The position numbers and the translations under genes were made by a program. From DAOMOP01 sp035444405 (GTDB lineage: Bacteria; Pseudomonadota; Gammaproteobacteria; Burkholderiales; Rhodocyclaceae), in assembly GCA_035444405.1 (NCBI GenBank), contig DAOMOP010000070.1:1-17520 (forward strand): DNA of 17,520 nucleotides, given 5' to 3'. Every line of letters starts with the position of its first letter. Within the stretch, counting starts at the first letter, position 1. The notes below the pieces were generated by a model that was given only the letters and a program-made list of their open reading frames with translations, had not been told where the DNA came from and searched no databases. Of the stretch, positions 7,922 to 15,713 are shown in pieces.

Positions 7922-9172
7922 ATGTTCTCTTCGCACGACACCCTCGCCAAGGTCGATCCGGAGCTCTGGTCCGCCATCACGGCCGAAAACCGCCGTCAGG
8001 AAGACCACATCGAACTGATCGCCTCCGAGAACTATGTTTCCCACGCCGTCATGCAGGCGCAGGGCTCGCAGCTCACCAACAAATACGCCGAAGGCTATCC
8101 CGGCAAGCGCTACTACGGCGGCTGCGAGTACGTGGACATCGCCGAGCAGCTCGCCATCGACCGCCTCAAGGCGCTGTTCGGCGCCGAGGCCGCCAACGTC
8201 CAGCCCAATTCCGGCTCGCAGGCCAACCAGGCGGTGCTGATGGCATTCGCGAAGCCGGGCGACACGATCATGGGCATGAGCCTCGCCGAGGGCGGCCACC
8301 TCACCCACGGCATGCCGCTCAACATGTCGGGCAAGTGGTTCAATGTCGTCGCCTACGGGCTCGACGACAACGAGGAGATCGACTACGACGCGATGGAGCG
8401 CCTCGCCCACGCGCACAAGCCGCGCATCATCGTCGCCGGCGCCTCGGCCTACTCGCTGCGCATCGACTTCGAGCGTTTCGCGCGCGTCGCGAAGGCGGTC
8501 GGCGCGACCTTCTGGGTCGACATGGCGCACTATGCCGGGCTCATCGCGGCCGGCTACTATCCGAATCCGGTGCCACACGCGGACGTCGTCACCTCGACCA
8601 CCCACAAGACGCTGCGCGGCCCCCGCGGCGGCATCATCCTGACGCGCGCCGAGCACGAGAAGGCGGTCAACTCGGCGATCTTCCCGGGCCTGCAGGGTGG
8701 CCCGCTGATGCACGTGATCGCGGCCAAGGCGGTCGCGTTCAAGGAAGCGGCGAGCCCGGAGTTTCGCGACTACCAGGAGCAGGTGATCGCCAACGCGCGC
8801 GTGACGGCGCGCGTGCTGTCCGAGGAGCGCGGCTTGCGCATCGTCTCTGGGCGCACCGAGAGCCACATGTTCCTGGTCGACCTGCGCGCGAAGAACATCA
8901 CCGGCAAGGACGCCGAAGCCGCCCTCGGGCGCGCCCACATCACCGTGAACAAGAATGCGATCCCCAAGGATCCCGAGAAGCCCTTCGTGACCTCGGGCAT
9001 CCGCCTCGGCTCGCCGGCGATGACGACGCGCGGCTTCACCGAGCTCGAGGCCGAGCAGGTCGCGCACCTGATCGCCGACGTGCTCGACGCCCCGCACGAT
9101 GAGGCGGTGAGCGCGCGCGTGCGCGGCCGCGTCGCCGAGCTGTGCGCGAAGTTCCCGGTATATGGTGCGTAA
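7922..9172 (+). CDS. glyA: serine hydroxymethyltransferase
   Basis: A pyridoxal-phosphate enzyme that converts serine and tetrahydrofolate to glycine and 5,10-methylene-tetrahydrofolate, the main source of one-carbon units. At 416 residues it has normal bacterial length. ELIASENYVS, TNKYAEGYPGKRYYGGCEYVD and NVQPNSGSQANQAV are the signature N-terminal blocks. Lys229 in STTHKTLRGPRGG is the PLP-binding lysine, at the same number as in E. coli GlyA. WVDMAHYAGLIAAGYYPNPVPHAD precedes it, and FVTSGIRLGSPAMTTRGF marks the C-terminal domain. The start at ATG 7922 follows from homology; the Shine-Dalgarno is weak. The glyA-nrdR-ribD order is common in proteobacteria and links one-carbon, deoxynucleotide and riboflavin metabolism. 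Confidence 0.98.
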   Translation: MFSSHDTLAKVDPELWSAITAENRRQEDHIELIASENYVSHAVMQAQGSQLTNKYAEGYPGKRYYGGCEYVDIAEQLAIDRLKALFGAEAANVQPNSGSQANQAVLMAFAKPGDTIMGMSLAEGGHLTHGMPLNMSGKWFNVVAYGLDDNEEIDYDAMERLAHAHKPRIIVAGASAYSLRIDFERFARVAKAVGATFWVDMAHYAGLIAAGYYPNPVPHADVVTSTTHKTLRGPRGGIILTRAEHEKAVNSAIFPGLQGGPLMHVIAAKAVAFKEAASPEFRDYQEQVIANARVTARVLSEERGLRIVSGRTESHMFLVDLRAKNITGKDAEAALGRAHITVNKNAIPKDPEKPFVTSGIRLGSPAMTTRGFTELEAEQVAHLIADVLDAPHDEAVSARVRGRVAELCAKFPVYGA

Positions 9173-9206
9173 GCGCCCGCTGCGGCCGGCCTGTCGCCGT
9201 CACGGC

Positions 9207-9227
9207 GCGCGCCGGCTGCCGGCGCGC
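9207..9227 (+). repeat. GC-rich hairpin between glyA and nrdR
   Basis: GCGCGCCGGC (9207-9216) and GCCGGCGCGC (9218-9227) are perfect complements around a single T. In RNA a stem of about 8 bp with a 5-nt loop would form, entirely G-C. No T-run follows. It could slow polymerase or stabilise the glyA message; it ends 30 nt before the nrdR ATG. Confidence 0.5.
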
Positions 9228-9257
9228 ACCGCCTGAGGCCGGCGCACCCCGACAACC

Positions 9258-9773
9258 ATGAAATGTCCCTTCTGCGGCGATCCGAACACCCAGGTCACCG
9301 ACACGCGTGAAAACGAGGAAGGCGACGTCGTACGCCGCCGGCGCCGCTGCGTCGCCTGCGACAAGCGCTTCACGACCTACGAGCGCATCGATCTGAAGAT
9401 GCCGCACATCGTCAAGCGCAACGGCAATCGCACCGAGTTCGATCACGACAAGCTCGCCGCCAGCCTGAAGCTCGCACTGCGCAAGCGTCCGGTCACGGTC
9501 GAGGCGGTCGACGCGGCGATCGCGCGCATCGAGGCGAAGCTGCTGTCGCTGGGCGACTCCGAAGTGCCCAGCTCCAAGCTCGGCGAGCTGGTGATGCGCG
9601 AGCTGAAGACGCTCGACAAGGTCGCCTACATCCGCTTCGCGTCGGTGTATCGCAACTTCGCCGACGTCGACGAGTTCTCCGAAGTGATCCGCGAAGTCCA
9701 GGCCCGCCCGAAACGCGGCCGGTCGAGCAAGAAGACCGCGCCGTCGAACGAGAATGACCTTTTCGGCGGCTGA
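9258..9773 (+). CDS. nrdR: transcriptional repressor NrdR
   Basis: The nucleotide-sensing repressor of ribonucleotide reductase operons. The 171-residue protein begins with a zinc ribbon: CPFC (Cys3, Cys6) and CVAC (Cys31, Cys34), with RRRRR at 26-30 as the DNA-contacting basic patch and KRFTTYERI after it. The ATP-cone domain follows (PHIVKRNGNRTEFDHDKLAASL to about residue 140) and senses ATP/dATP. DKVAYIRFASVYRNF is the family's most conserved late motif. A Lys/Ser-rich tail of about 20 residues (PKRGRSSKKTAPSNE) extends beyond the shorter E. coli protein. The last 20 bp overlap ribD. No nrd operon and no obvious NrdR box is in this window, so targets lie elsewhere. Confidence 0.97.
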   Translation: MKCPFCGDPNTQVTDTRENEEGDVVRRRRRCVACDKRFTTYERIDLKMPHIVKRNGNRTEFDHDKLAASLKLALRKRPVTVEAVDAAIARIEAKLLSLGDSEVPSSKLGELVMRELKTLDKVAYIRFASVYRNFADVDEFSEVIREVQARPKRGRSSKKTAPSNENDLFGG

Positions 9774-10851
9774 TCACGCCGCGATGGCGCGCGCGTTGAG
9801 GCTCGCCGAGCGCGGCCTCGGCACGACCACTCCGAATCCGCGCGTCGGCTGCGTGCTGACCGCGCCGGACGGCCGTGTGGTCGGCGAGGGCTGGCACGAG
9901 CGCGCCGGCACGCCGCACGCCGAGATCGTCGCGCTGCAGGCCGCCGGCGCGGCCGCGCGCGGGGCCACCGCATACGTCACGCTCGAGCCCTGCTCGCATT
10001 TCGGCCGCACGCCACCGTGCGCCGACGCCCTTGTCGCCGCCGGCGTGGCGCGCGTGGTCGCCGCGATGGAAGATCCGAATCCGCTCGTGAGCGGCCGCGG
10101 TCTCGAGCGTCTGCGCGCCAACGGCATCCAGACCGCGACCGGCCTGCTGGCCGAGCAGGCGCGCGAGCTCAACATCGGCTTCGTCGCGCGCATGACGCGC
10201 GGGCGGCCGTGGCTTCGCCTGAAAGGCGCAGCGACCCTGGACGGCCGGACCGCGCTCGAGAACGGCGTCAGCCAGTGGATCACCGGCGCGGCCGCACGCC
10301 GCGACGGCCACCGCTGGCGCGCCCGCGCATGCGCCATCCTGACCGGCATCGGCACCGTGCGCGAGGACGATCCGCGCCTCGACGTGCGCGAGGTCGCCTG
10401 CCGCCGCCAGCCGCTGCGCGTGCTCGTCGATGCCCGGCTCGAGGTGGCGCCGACAGCGAGGATTCTCGATGGCGGCCACTGCCTCGTCGCGGCCGCCTTC
10501 GACGACCCGCGGCGGCGCGCCGCGCTCGAGGCGCGCGGCGTCGAGCTCGTCGTGCTGCCCGATGCTGCCGGCAAGGTGGATCTGGTCGCCCTGCTCGGCG
10601 AACTCGCACGGCGCGGCTGCAACGAAGTGCACGCCGAGGCCGGCTTCAGGCTGAACGGCTCGTTGATGCGCGAGGGCCTGGTCGACGAGCTGCTGCTCTA
10701 CCTCGCCCCGATGCTGGCCGGTGACCATGCGCGCGGGCTCTTCGACCTCGCCGCGATGAGCTCGCTGGACGAGGCCCCGCGCCTCCAGGTGCATGACTTG
10801 CGCATGCTCGGCGGTGACCTGCGCGTCATCGCCCGCATGCGCGAGCGCTGA
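9754..10851 (+). CDS. ribD: bifunctional riboflavin deaminase/reductase RibD
   Basis: Catalyses the second and third steps of riboflavin synthesis: deamination of the GTP-derived diaminopyrimidine, then NADPH reduction of its ribosyl side chain. The N-terminal cytidine-deaminase-like domain (about 1-145) has TTPNPRVGCV, then HAE at 55-57 and PCSHFGRTPPC, giving zinc ligands His55, Cys80 and Cys89 with Glu57 as proton shuttle. The reductase domain (about 146-365) shows RPWLRLKGAATLDGRTA, SQWITG, ILTGIGTVREDDPRL and a late EAGFRLNGSLMREGLVDE. The ATG at 9754 lies inside nrdR (20-bp overlap). It is preferred over ATG 9784 because the conserved Asp and Met of the first helix (DHAAMARAL) need it. 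Length is normal at 365. The rest of the rib operon is not in the window. Confidence 0.96.
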   Translation: MTFSAADHAAMARALRLAERGLGTTTPNPRVGCVLTAPDGRVVGEGWHERAGTPHAEIVALQAAGAAARGATAYVTLEPCSHFGRTPPCADALVAAGVARVVAAMEDPNPLVSGRGLERLRANGIQTATGLLAEQARELNIGFVARMTRGRPWLRLKGAATLDGRTALENGVSQWITGAAARRDGHRWRARACAILTGIGTVREDDPRLDVREVACRRQPLRVLVDARLEVAPTARILDGGHCLVAAAFDDPRRRAALEARGVELVVLPDAAGKVDLVALLGELARRGCNEVHAEAGFRLNGSLMREGLVDELLLYLAPMLAGDHARGLFDLAAMSSLDEAPRLQVHDLRMLGGDLRVIARMRER

Positions 10852-10863
10852 ACCCGCTGCGGC

Positions 10864-11619
10864 TCAGTCGTCGCGCCCGCCGCACACCGCGCAGGCCGGG
10901 TCGCGTCCGAGCACGATGCTGCGCCATTCCATCGCCAACCCGTCGAGCAGCAACAGCCTGCCGTCGAGCGACGTGCCGCAGCCGACCAGAAGCTTCAGCG
11001 CCTCGGCGGCCTGTGTCGCGCCGATGAGGCCGGTGATCGGCGCAAACACGCCCATGACCGCGCAGCGTACCTCCTCGACCTCCTGCCCCTCCGGGAAAAG
11101 ACAGTGGTAGCACGGGCTGTCGTTGCGCCGCAGGTCGAACACCGAGACCTGCCCGTCGAAGCGGATCGCCGCGCCGGACACCAGCGGCTTGCGGTGGCGC
11201 ACACAGCCGGCGTTGATCGCGTGGCGGGTCGCGAAGTTGTCCGTGCAGTCGAGCACGACGTCGGCGCGCGCGATCTGCTCCTCTAGCGCGGCGGCTTCGA
11301 GCCGCATTGCGACGGTCTCGACGCGCACCTCGGGGTTGAGGCGCAGCAGGGTCTCGCGGCCCGATTCGACCTTCAGGCGCCCGACCCCGTCGGCGCCGTG
11401 CAGGATCTGGCGCTGCAGATTGGTCAGGTCGACGGTGTCGCCGTCGCACAGGACCAGTGTGCCGGCCCCGGCGGCAGCCAGATACATCGCCGCCGGCGAG
11501 CCCAGTCCTCCGGCGCCGACCACCAGCACGCGGGCAGCGAGGATGGCCTCCTGGCCCTCGACGCCGATCTCGGGCAGCAGGATGTGTCTGCTGTAGCGCA
11601 GCAGTTGTTCGTCGTTCAT
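10864..11619 (-). CDS. moeB: MoeB/ThiF/HesA-family adenylyltransferase (E1-like)
   Basis: A 251-residue E1-like enzyme that adenylylates the C-terminus of a small sulfur-carrier protein: MoaD for molybdopterin if MoeB, ThiS for thiamine if ThiF. It begins with the typical NDEQLLRYSRHILLPEIGVEGQE. VLVVGAGGLGSPAAMYLAAAG is the nucleotide-binding loop, and DGDTVDLTNLQRQILH and LDCTDNFATRHAINAGC follow. Two zinc-binding pairs are present: CYHC and, close to the C-terminus, CAVC. There is no C-terminal rhodanese domain. I start at ATG 11619; an in-frame open stretch gives 19 more codons but does not match the family. MoeB versus ThiF cannot be settled, since no moaD or thiS is nearby, although mogA occurs in the same window. 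It is the last gene of the gpmA operon. Confidence 0.88.
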   Translation of the reverse strand: MNDEQLLRYSRHILLPEIGVEGQEAILAARVLVVGAGGLGSPAAMYLAAAGAGTLVLCDGDTVDLTNLQRQILHGADGVGRLKVESGRETLLRLNPEVRVETVAMRLEAAALEEQIARADVVLDCTDNFATRHAINAGCVRHRKPLVSGAAIRFDGQVSVFDLRRNDSPCYHCLFPEGQEVEEVRCAVMGVFAPITGLIGATQAAEALKLLVGCGTSLDGRLLLLDGLAMEWRSIVLGRDPACAVCGGRDD

Positions 11620-11636
11620 GGGTCTCGGACCGAACC

Positions 11637-11676
11637 GTGACGGGTGATGCGCAATGACGAACGCCTCACCCGTCAC
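11637..11676 (-). repeat. 11-bp intercistronic inverted repeat before moeB
   Basis: GTGACGGGTGA (11637-11647) and TCACCCGTCAC (11666-11676) are perfect complements with an 18-nt loop. A further partial copy of the CACCCGT unit directly follows and runs into the stop codon of the upstream gene. On the minus-strand transcript this is a stem-loop about 17 nt before the moeB start, with no T-run after it. Confidence 0.6.
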
Positions 11677-11679
11677 CCG

Positions 11680-12129
11680 TCATTTGTATTCGCGCAGGTC
11701 GACTGGCGTGTCGTCGTGGTCGCCATGCGGATGCTGGTCGTACACGTTGATGTAGACCTCGTTCGACTTCTTGATCAGCCGCTCGGGCGACTCGAGGTTG
11801 TGGCGCTGGGTTTCCTCGCAGAAATACACCAGTGCCCGCACGAGCTTCGAATACAGCGAGCTGTCCAGATGGTAGCCGGCCTGGCGCAGCGCGTCCTCGA
11901 GCATCTCGAGCGAATAATCGAGGACCGAATAGCGCACCACCAACGTCCGCGGCCGCTCGCCCTGCATCACCACCAGTCCCTTGAGCATGCGCAGCGCCTG
12001 CAGCGCGCGCGGCACCTGCTCCGGCGGGAACGCGGCAAAGCGGATCTCGCGCTCCTTGTGCAGCCCCGCCCCCACCACCGGGTGGTCGTGATGCCGGCCC
12101 GCCAGCTTGTACGCAGTCTCCCGACGCAT
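11680..12129 (-). CDS. conserved-looking small protein of unknown function
   Basis: About 149 residues; I do not recognise the family. It lies 15 bp after the S41 protease, and a GGAGG (12139-12143) precedes adjacent GTG (12132) and ATG (12129) codons, either of which could be the start. There is no signal peptide or membrane helix. The middle (REIRFAAFPPEQV, LRMLKGLVVMQ, LVVRYSVLDYSLEMLEDALRQAGY) has the spacing of a ferredoxin-like heavy-metal-associated (HMA) domain: a strand, a helix with a 'leucine-x-x-leucine-x-glycine' turn, a 'val-val-x-tyr' strand and a second helix ending in Gly-Tyr. It lacks the CxxC metal site. Both ends are His-rich (GRHHDH near the start, HPHGDHDD near the end), which might bind metal. 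Function unknown; the fold suggestion is inference. Confidence 0.8.
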   Translation of the reverse strand: MRRETAYKLAGRHHDHPVVGAGLHKEREIRFAAFPPEQVPRALQALRMLKGLVVMQGERPRTLVVRYSVLDYSLEMLEDALRQAGYHLDSSLYSKLVRALVYFCEETQRHNLESPERLIKKSNEVYINVYDQHPHGDHDDTPVDLREYK

Positions 12130-12144
12130 CACGCGTCCCCTCCG

Positions 12145-13536
12145 TCAGTCCGCCTGCTTGTCATTCTGACCGATGTCCTCACCCTTGAGAAGCTTGAGTG
12201 CCGTCTGCAGCTGGCGGTCGTCCTCGCCGCCCAGCTCGAAGCGCGGCAGCGGCGGCGCCGGGGCAGCCGGCTCCTGCGGGGTGGCGTCGGCACCCGCCGG
12301 ATCGGCCGCGCTCTCGTCCGCGTCGTCCTCTCCGCCGACAAGGTGACGCTGCAGGTCGGCTTCGCGCGTGCGCCGCGCCGAGCCGTTCTCGGTTTCCTCG
12401 ACGACGACGTCGGGCTCGATGCCCTTGGCCTGAATCGACCGCCCGGTTGGCGTGTAATAGCGCGCCGTGGTGAGCTTGATCGCGCTGTTGTTGTTGAGCG
12501 GCAAGATGGTCTGCACCGAGCCCTTGCCGAAGGTCTGCGTGCCGAGCACGGTGGCGCGCTTGTGGTCCTGCAGTGCGCCGGCGACGATCTCGCTGGCCGA
12601 CGCCGAACCGGCGTTGACCAGCACCACGATGGGCACCTCGCGCAAGGCCTCCGGCACCCGCCGAATGAAGTCGTCGCGCCGGCCGCGCAGGTAGTCCTCG
12701 GGGCTTGCGCGGTACTCGCGCTGCGCGTCGGGCGTGCGCCCGTCGGTCGATACGATCAGCGTGTCGCGGGGCAGGAAGGCCGCGGCGACGCCGACCGCGC
12801 CATGCAGCACGCCGCCCGGGTCGTTGCGCAGGTCGAGCACCAGCCCCCGCAGCGCCCCTTCGGCGAACAGCCGGTTCAGGTGCTCGACCACCGCCGCAGC
12901 GGTGTTCTCCTGGAACTGCGCGACGCGCAGGTAGCCGTAACCGGGCTCGATCACGCGCGAGCGCACGCTCTGCACCCGGATGACCTCTCGCGTGATCTTG
13001 ACGACGAGCGGCGCCGACTCGCCCTCGCGCACGATGGTCAGCGTGATGCTGGTATTGGGCCGGCCGCGCATGCGCTGGACCGCATCGCTCAGACTCATGC
13101 CCTTGACCGGGGTGTCGTCGAGCTTGATGATCAGGTCGCCCGCCTGGATGCCGGCACGAAACGCGGGGGTGTCCTCGATCGGCGAGACGACCTTGACGAA
13201 GCCGTCCTCCATGCCGACCTCGATGCCGAGCCCGCCGAACTCGCCCTGCGTGCCCTCGCGCAGCTCGCGGAACGCGTCGGCATCGAGATAGGCCGAATGC
13301 GGATCGAGTCCGCTCAGCATGCCGCTGATGGCGTGATTGATCAGCGCCTTGTCCTCGACCGGTTCGACGTAGCCCTGCTTGATCGCGTTGAAGACGTCGG
13401 CGAACGCGCGCAGTTCCTCGACCGGCAGCGGCGCCAGCGCCGAGCGGTCGGCGCTGGCGGAAAAGTTCAGGCTGATCAGGATGCCGGCGAGCACCCCGGT
13501 CAGGATCAGGCTCAGTTTCTGTAGCTTGCTGCGCAT
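12145..13536 (-). CDS. S41-family C-terminal processing protease (CtpA/Prc type)
   Basis: A 463-residue envelope protease that cleaves near the C-termini of substrates, often proteins controlling peptidoglycan hydrolases. An uncleaved or cleaved N-terminal hydrophobic segment lies at 8-29. The PDZ domain (about 97-180) starts GGLGIEVG. The protease core has LVLDLRNDPGG at 233-242, catalytic Ser313 in GSASASE and Lys338 in TFGKGSVQT, with Gln342 completing the site. The spacing of 25 residues between Ser and Lys equals that in E. coli Prc. After the core comes a Pro/Ala/Asp-rich linker (about 400-435) and a short conserved helix (RQLQTALKLLKG). The ATG at 13536 has GGAG 5 nt upstream; upstream codons overlap envC and are rejected. 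It lies between envC and the small unknown gene in one operon. Confidence 0.95.
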   Translation of the reverse strand: MRSKLQKLSLILTGVLAGILISLNFSASADRSALAPLPVEELRAFADVFNAIKQGYVEPVEDKALINHAISGMLSGLDPHSAYLDADAFRELREGTQGEFGGLGIEVGMEDGFVKVVSPIEDTPAFRAGIQAGDLIIKLDDTPVKGMSLSDAVQRMRGRPNTSITLTIVREGESAPLVVKITREVIRVQSVRSRVIEPGYGYLRVAQFQENTAAAVVEHLNRLFAEGALRGLVLDLRNDPGGVLHGAVGVAAAFLPRDTLIVSTDGRTPDAQREYRASPEDYLRGRRDDFIRRVPEALREVPIVVLVNAGSASASEIVAGALQDHKRATVLGTQTFGKGSVQTILPLNNNSAIKLTTARYYTPTGRSIQAKGIEPDVVVEETENGSARRTREADLQRHLVGGEDDADESAADPAGADATPQEPAAPAPPLPRFELGGEDDRQLQTALKLLKGEDIGQNDKQAD

Positions 13537-13580
13537 GACAACTCCATCTATTAACGCCGCTCCGGCGCGACGCGACAACG

Positions 13581-14879
13581 CTAGCGGCTGCCGATCCACT
13601 GCATCGGATCCACGGGCTCGCCCTTGTGCCGGATCTCGAAGTATAAACCCGATTCCTGCACCCCTCCGCTGGTGCCGACACTGGCAATCGGCACCCCGCC
13701 GCCAACGCGCTCGCCGACGACCTTGAACAGGGCGTCGTTGTTGCCGTAGACCGTCAGAAAGTCGTCCCCGTGGTCGAGGATGATCAGATTGCCGTAGCCG
13801 CGCAGCCAGTCGGAGAACACCACTTCGCCGGCAGCTACCGCGACGACGTCATCGCCGTCGCTGGCACGGATGAATACGCCGCGCCACCGGGTGCCGCCTT
13901 GTGCCCTTTGAGCACCGAAACGTCCAACCAGTTCTCCGCGCACCGGAAAGCCGATCCTGCCGCGCAGGTCGGCAAAGCGCACGCCGCTCGGCGACGGCCC
14001 GGCGAGGTGGCGTACCTCGCCCACCACCGCCTCGGAACGCACGCGCGAGCGCTGCTCGGATGCCGCTGCCGGCGCGGCCGCCCGGGCCGCCGCGGCACGG
14101 CGCTGCGCTTCGCGACGCGCCGCTTCCCGCCGGGCGGCCTGGCGCGCCAGGACCTCCAGCACATGCGTGAGCTGGCGCTCGTCCTGGCGCAGCGTCTCGG
14201 CCTGCCTCTGCTGCCCGGCGAGCTGCTGCACGAGGCTGGCGAGGGCCTTTGTGCGCGCCGTCTTCACCTTCGCCAGCTCGGTGTGCTGACGGCGCTGCTC
14301 CGCTTCGAGCGCGACGAGCCTGTCGCGCCGCGTCGAGATCGCCTCGAGCAGACGCGTCTGCTCACGCAGATCGTCGCGCAACGCGTCGATCAGCGCCGCG
14401 CGCGCACGCGCGAGGCGCTCGAGATAGTAGGCATCGCGCGCGAGCTGGTTCGGGTCGCGCGCCGACAGCAGCGGCGCGACGTCGCTGCCGCCATGCATGT
14501 AGTAGCGGCGCAGCCAGGCGGCAAGCTCGTCCTGCCGCTGCGCAATGCGCTCGGAGACCACGCGCTGCCGGCGTTCATTGTCGGCGAGCTCGCGCTCCAC
14601 CGCCTTCCGCTCGCTCGCCAGCTCGCGCAGCCGGCGCTGCGCCGCCGAAACCGCCCGCTCGGCCGCGGCGAGCCGGTCGGCGGCGGCGGAACGGTCCGTT
14701 TCGGTGTCGGCGATCGCCTTCTCGAGCTCACGGATGCGCTGCTGAACGCCCTGCAGGTCGGCACGCTTGTGCGCGAGCTCGGATGTATCGGCAACGGCCG
14801 TACCGGCCGTCCCGCCCCACAGCAGCAAGAGCCCGGTCAGCAGCGCACCGAGCGCCCCGGCGGCACGTGCCCGATTCAC
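13581..14879 (-). CDS. envC: EnvC-like murein hydrolase activator (degenerate LytM)
   Basis: EnvC activates the amidases (AmiA/B type) that split septal peptidoglycan at cell division, and is itself inactive. The start is GTG at 14879. Residues 1-30 form a signal peptide ending AVA. From about 33 to 285 the protein is coiled coil, very rich in Arg, Ala, Glu and Gln. The LytM (M23) domain spans about 308-430. Zinc ligands of active M23 peptidases are missing: Trp332 and Phe336 in RWRGVFI stand where HxGxD would be, and GLYFEIR has Gly411 and Tyr413 in place of the two histidines of HxH. The same degeneration is seen in E. coli EnvC, which supports an activator role. It lies 9 bp after gpmA, and the divergence of this gene pair from rhodanese-grxC-secB resembles the E. 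coli gpmM-envC/yibN-grxC-secB neighbourhood. Confidence 0.94.
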   Translation of the reverse strand: MNRARAAGALGALLTGLLLLWGGTAGTAVADTSELAHKRADLQGVQQRIRELEKAIADTETDRSAAADRLAAAERAVSAAQRRLRELASERKAVERELADNERRQRVVSERIAQRQDELAAWLRRYYMHGGSDVAPLLSARDPNQLARDAYYLERLARARAALIDALRDDLREQTRLLEAISTRRDRLVALEAEQRRQHTELAKVKTARTKALASLVQQLAGQQRQAETLRQDERQLTHVLEVLARQAARREAARREAQRRAAAARAAAPAAASEQRSRVRSEAVVGEVRHLAGPSPSGVRFADLRGRIGFPVRGELVGRFGAQRAQGGTRWRGVFIRASDGDDVVAVAAGEVVFSDWLRGYGNLIILDHGDDFLTVYGNNDALFKVVGERVGGGVPIASVGTSGGVQESGLYFEIRHKGEPVDPMQWIGSR

Positions 14880-14888
14880 GGTCGGCGA

Positions 14889-15638
14889 TCAGCCCTTCGC
14901 CCGCCCCTGCCCGGCCACTGCCGCCTCGGCCGCACGAATGGTGTCTTCGTCGGCGAGGTAATAGCTGCGCAGCGGTCTCACGTCGGCGTCGAGCTCGTAG
15001 ACGAGCGGCTGCGCGGTGGGAATGTTCAGTCCCACGATGTCCGCATCGGAAATGTCGTCCAGATACTTGATGAGCGCACGCAGGCTGTTGCCGTGCGCGG
15101 CGATCAGGATGCGGCGGCCGGCCAGGATGCTCGGCACGATGGTGGTCTCCCAGTACGGCACGAAGCGCGCGACGGTGTCCTTCAGACACTCGGTGCGCGG
15201 AAAGCGGACACGCGGCAGCGACTGGTAACGCGGGTCGTCGCACTCGAGCCGCGCGTCGCCGTCCTCGAGCGGCGGCGGCGGCGTATCGTAGGAGCGGCGC
15301 CACACCAGCACCTGGTCGTCGCCGTACTTGGCCGCGGTTTCGGCCTTGTTCAGCCCCTGCAACGCGCCGTAGTGGCGCTCGTTCAACCGCCACGAGTGCT
15401 CGACCGGCAGCCACAGCGCGTCGAGCTCCTCGAGCACGATGTTGAGCGTCTTGTTCGCACGCTTGAGCACCGACGTGTAGGCGAGATCGAACGCGAAACC
15501 GTTCTCCCTGAGCAGCCCGCCGGCGGCGCGCGCCTCGTGCACACCCTTCTCGGTCAGGTCGACGTCGGTCCAGCCGGTGAAACGGTTGTCCTTGTTCCAG
15601 GTCGATTCGCCGTGGCGAAGCAGAACGATCTTGTACAT
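14889..15638 (-). CDS. gpmA: 2,3-bisphosphoglycerate-dependent phosphoglycerate mutase
   Basis: Interconverts 3- and 2-phosphoglycerate in glycolysis and gluconeogenesis. The 249-residue length equals the usual dPGM size. LLRHGESTWN provides phospho-His9, TGWTDVDLTEKG is the dPGM-specific loop, and SVLKRANKT, LNERHYGALQGLNKAE (Glu87) and AAHGNSLRAL (His182) complete the active site. The insertion with RRSYDTPPPPLE and the C-terminal tail are typical of true mutases and distinguish it from the smaller phosphatase at 7134. It is the first gene of the minus-strand operon with envC and the protease. In E. coli the equivalent place next to envC is held by the unrelated cofactor-independent mutase GpmM, a non-homologous replacement at the same locus. 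Confidence 0.97.
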   Translation of the reverse strand: MYKIVLLRHGESTWNKDNRFTGWTDVDLTEKGVHEARAAGGLLRENGFAFDLAYTSVLKRANKTLNIVLEELDALWLPVEHSWRLNERHYGALQGLNKAETAAKYGDDQVLVWRRSYDTPPPPLEDGDARLECDDPRYQSLPRVRFPRTECLKDTVARFVPYWETTIVPSILAGRRILIAAHGNSLRALIKYLDDISDADIVGLNIPTAQPLVYELDADVRPLRSYYLADEDTIRAAEAAVAGQGRAKG

Positions 15639-15713
15639 GAGTTCTCGGAATGAGTTGAGGGGGTTCGAGTAGCGGGCCCCGACCGCACCGCGCCCGCGCC
15701 GACCGTCGGGCCG

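Noticed and set aside
11644..13524. Long plus-strand open frame (626 codons) opposite the S41 protease, the unknown gene and the end of moeB
   Set aside because: Antisense to genes with intact catalytic motifs; composition is low-complexity Arg/Leu/Ala/Val without homology that I recognise.
12179..13705. Minus-strand open frame of 508 codons in another phase of the S41 protease
   Set aside because: The real frame carries the PDZ domain and the Ser313/Lys338 pair; this phase is Arg/Gly/Ala-rich noise.
13581..14879. EnvC as an active M23 metallopeptidase
   Set aside because: Both zinc motifs are replaced (Trp332/Phe336 and Gly411/Tyr413), so an activator role is the better reading.
13770..15653. 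Long plus-strand open frame (627 codons) opposite envC and gpmA
   Set aside because: Mirror of two well-supported genes; no start signals or domain pattern of its own.
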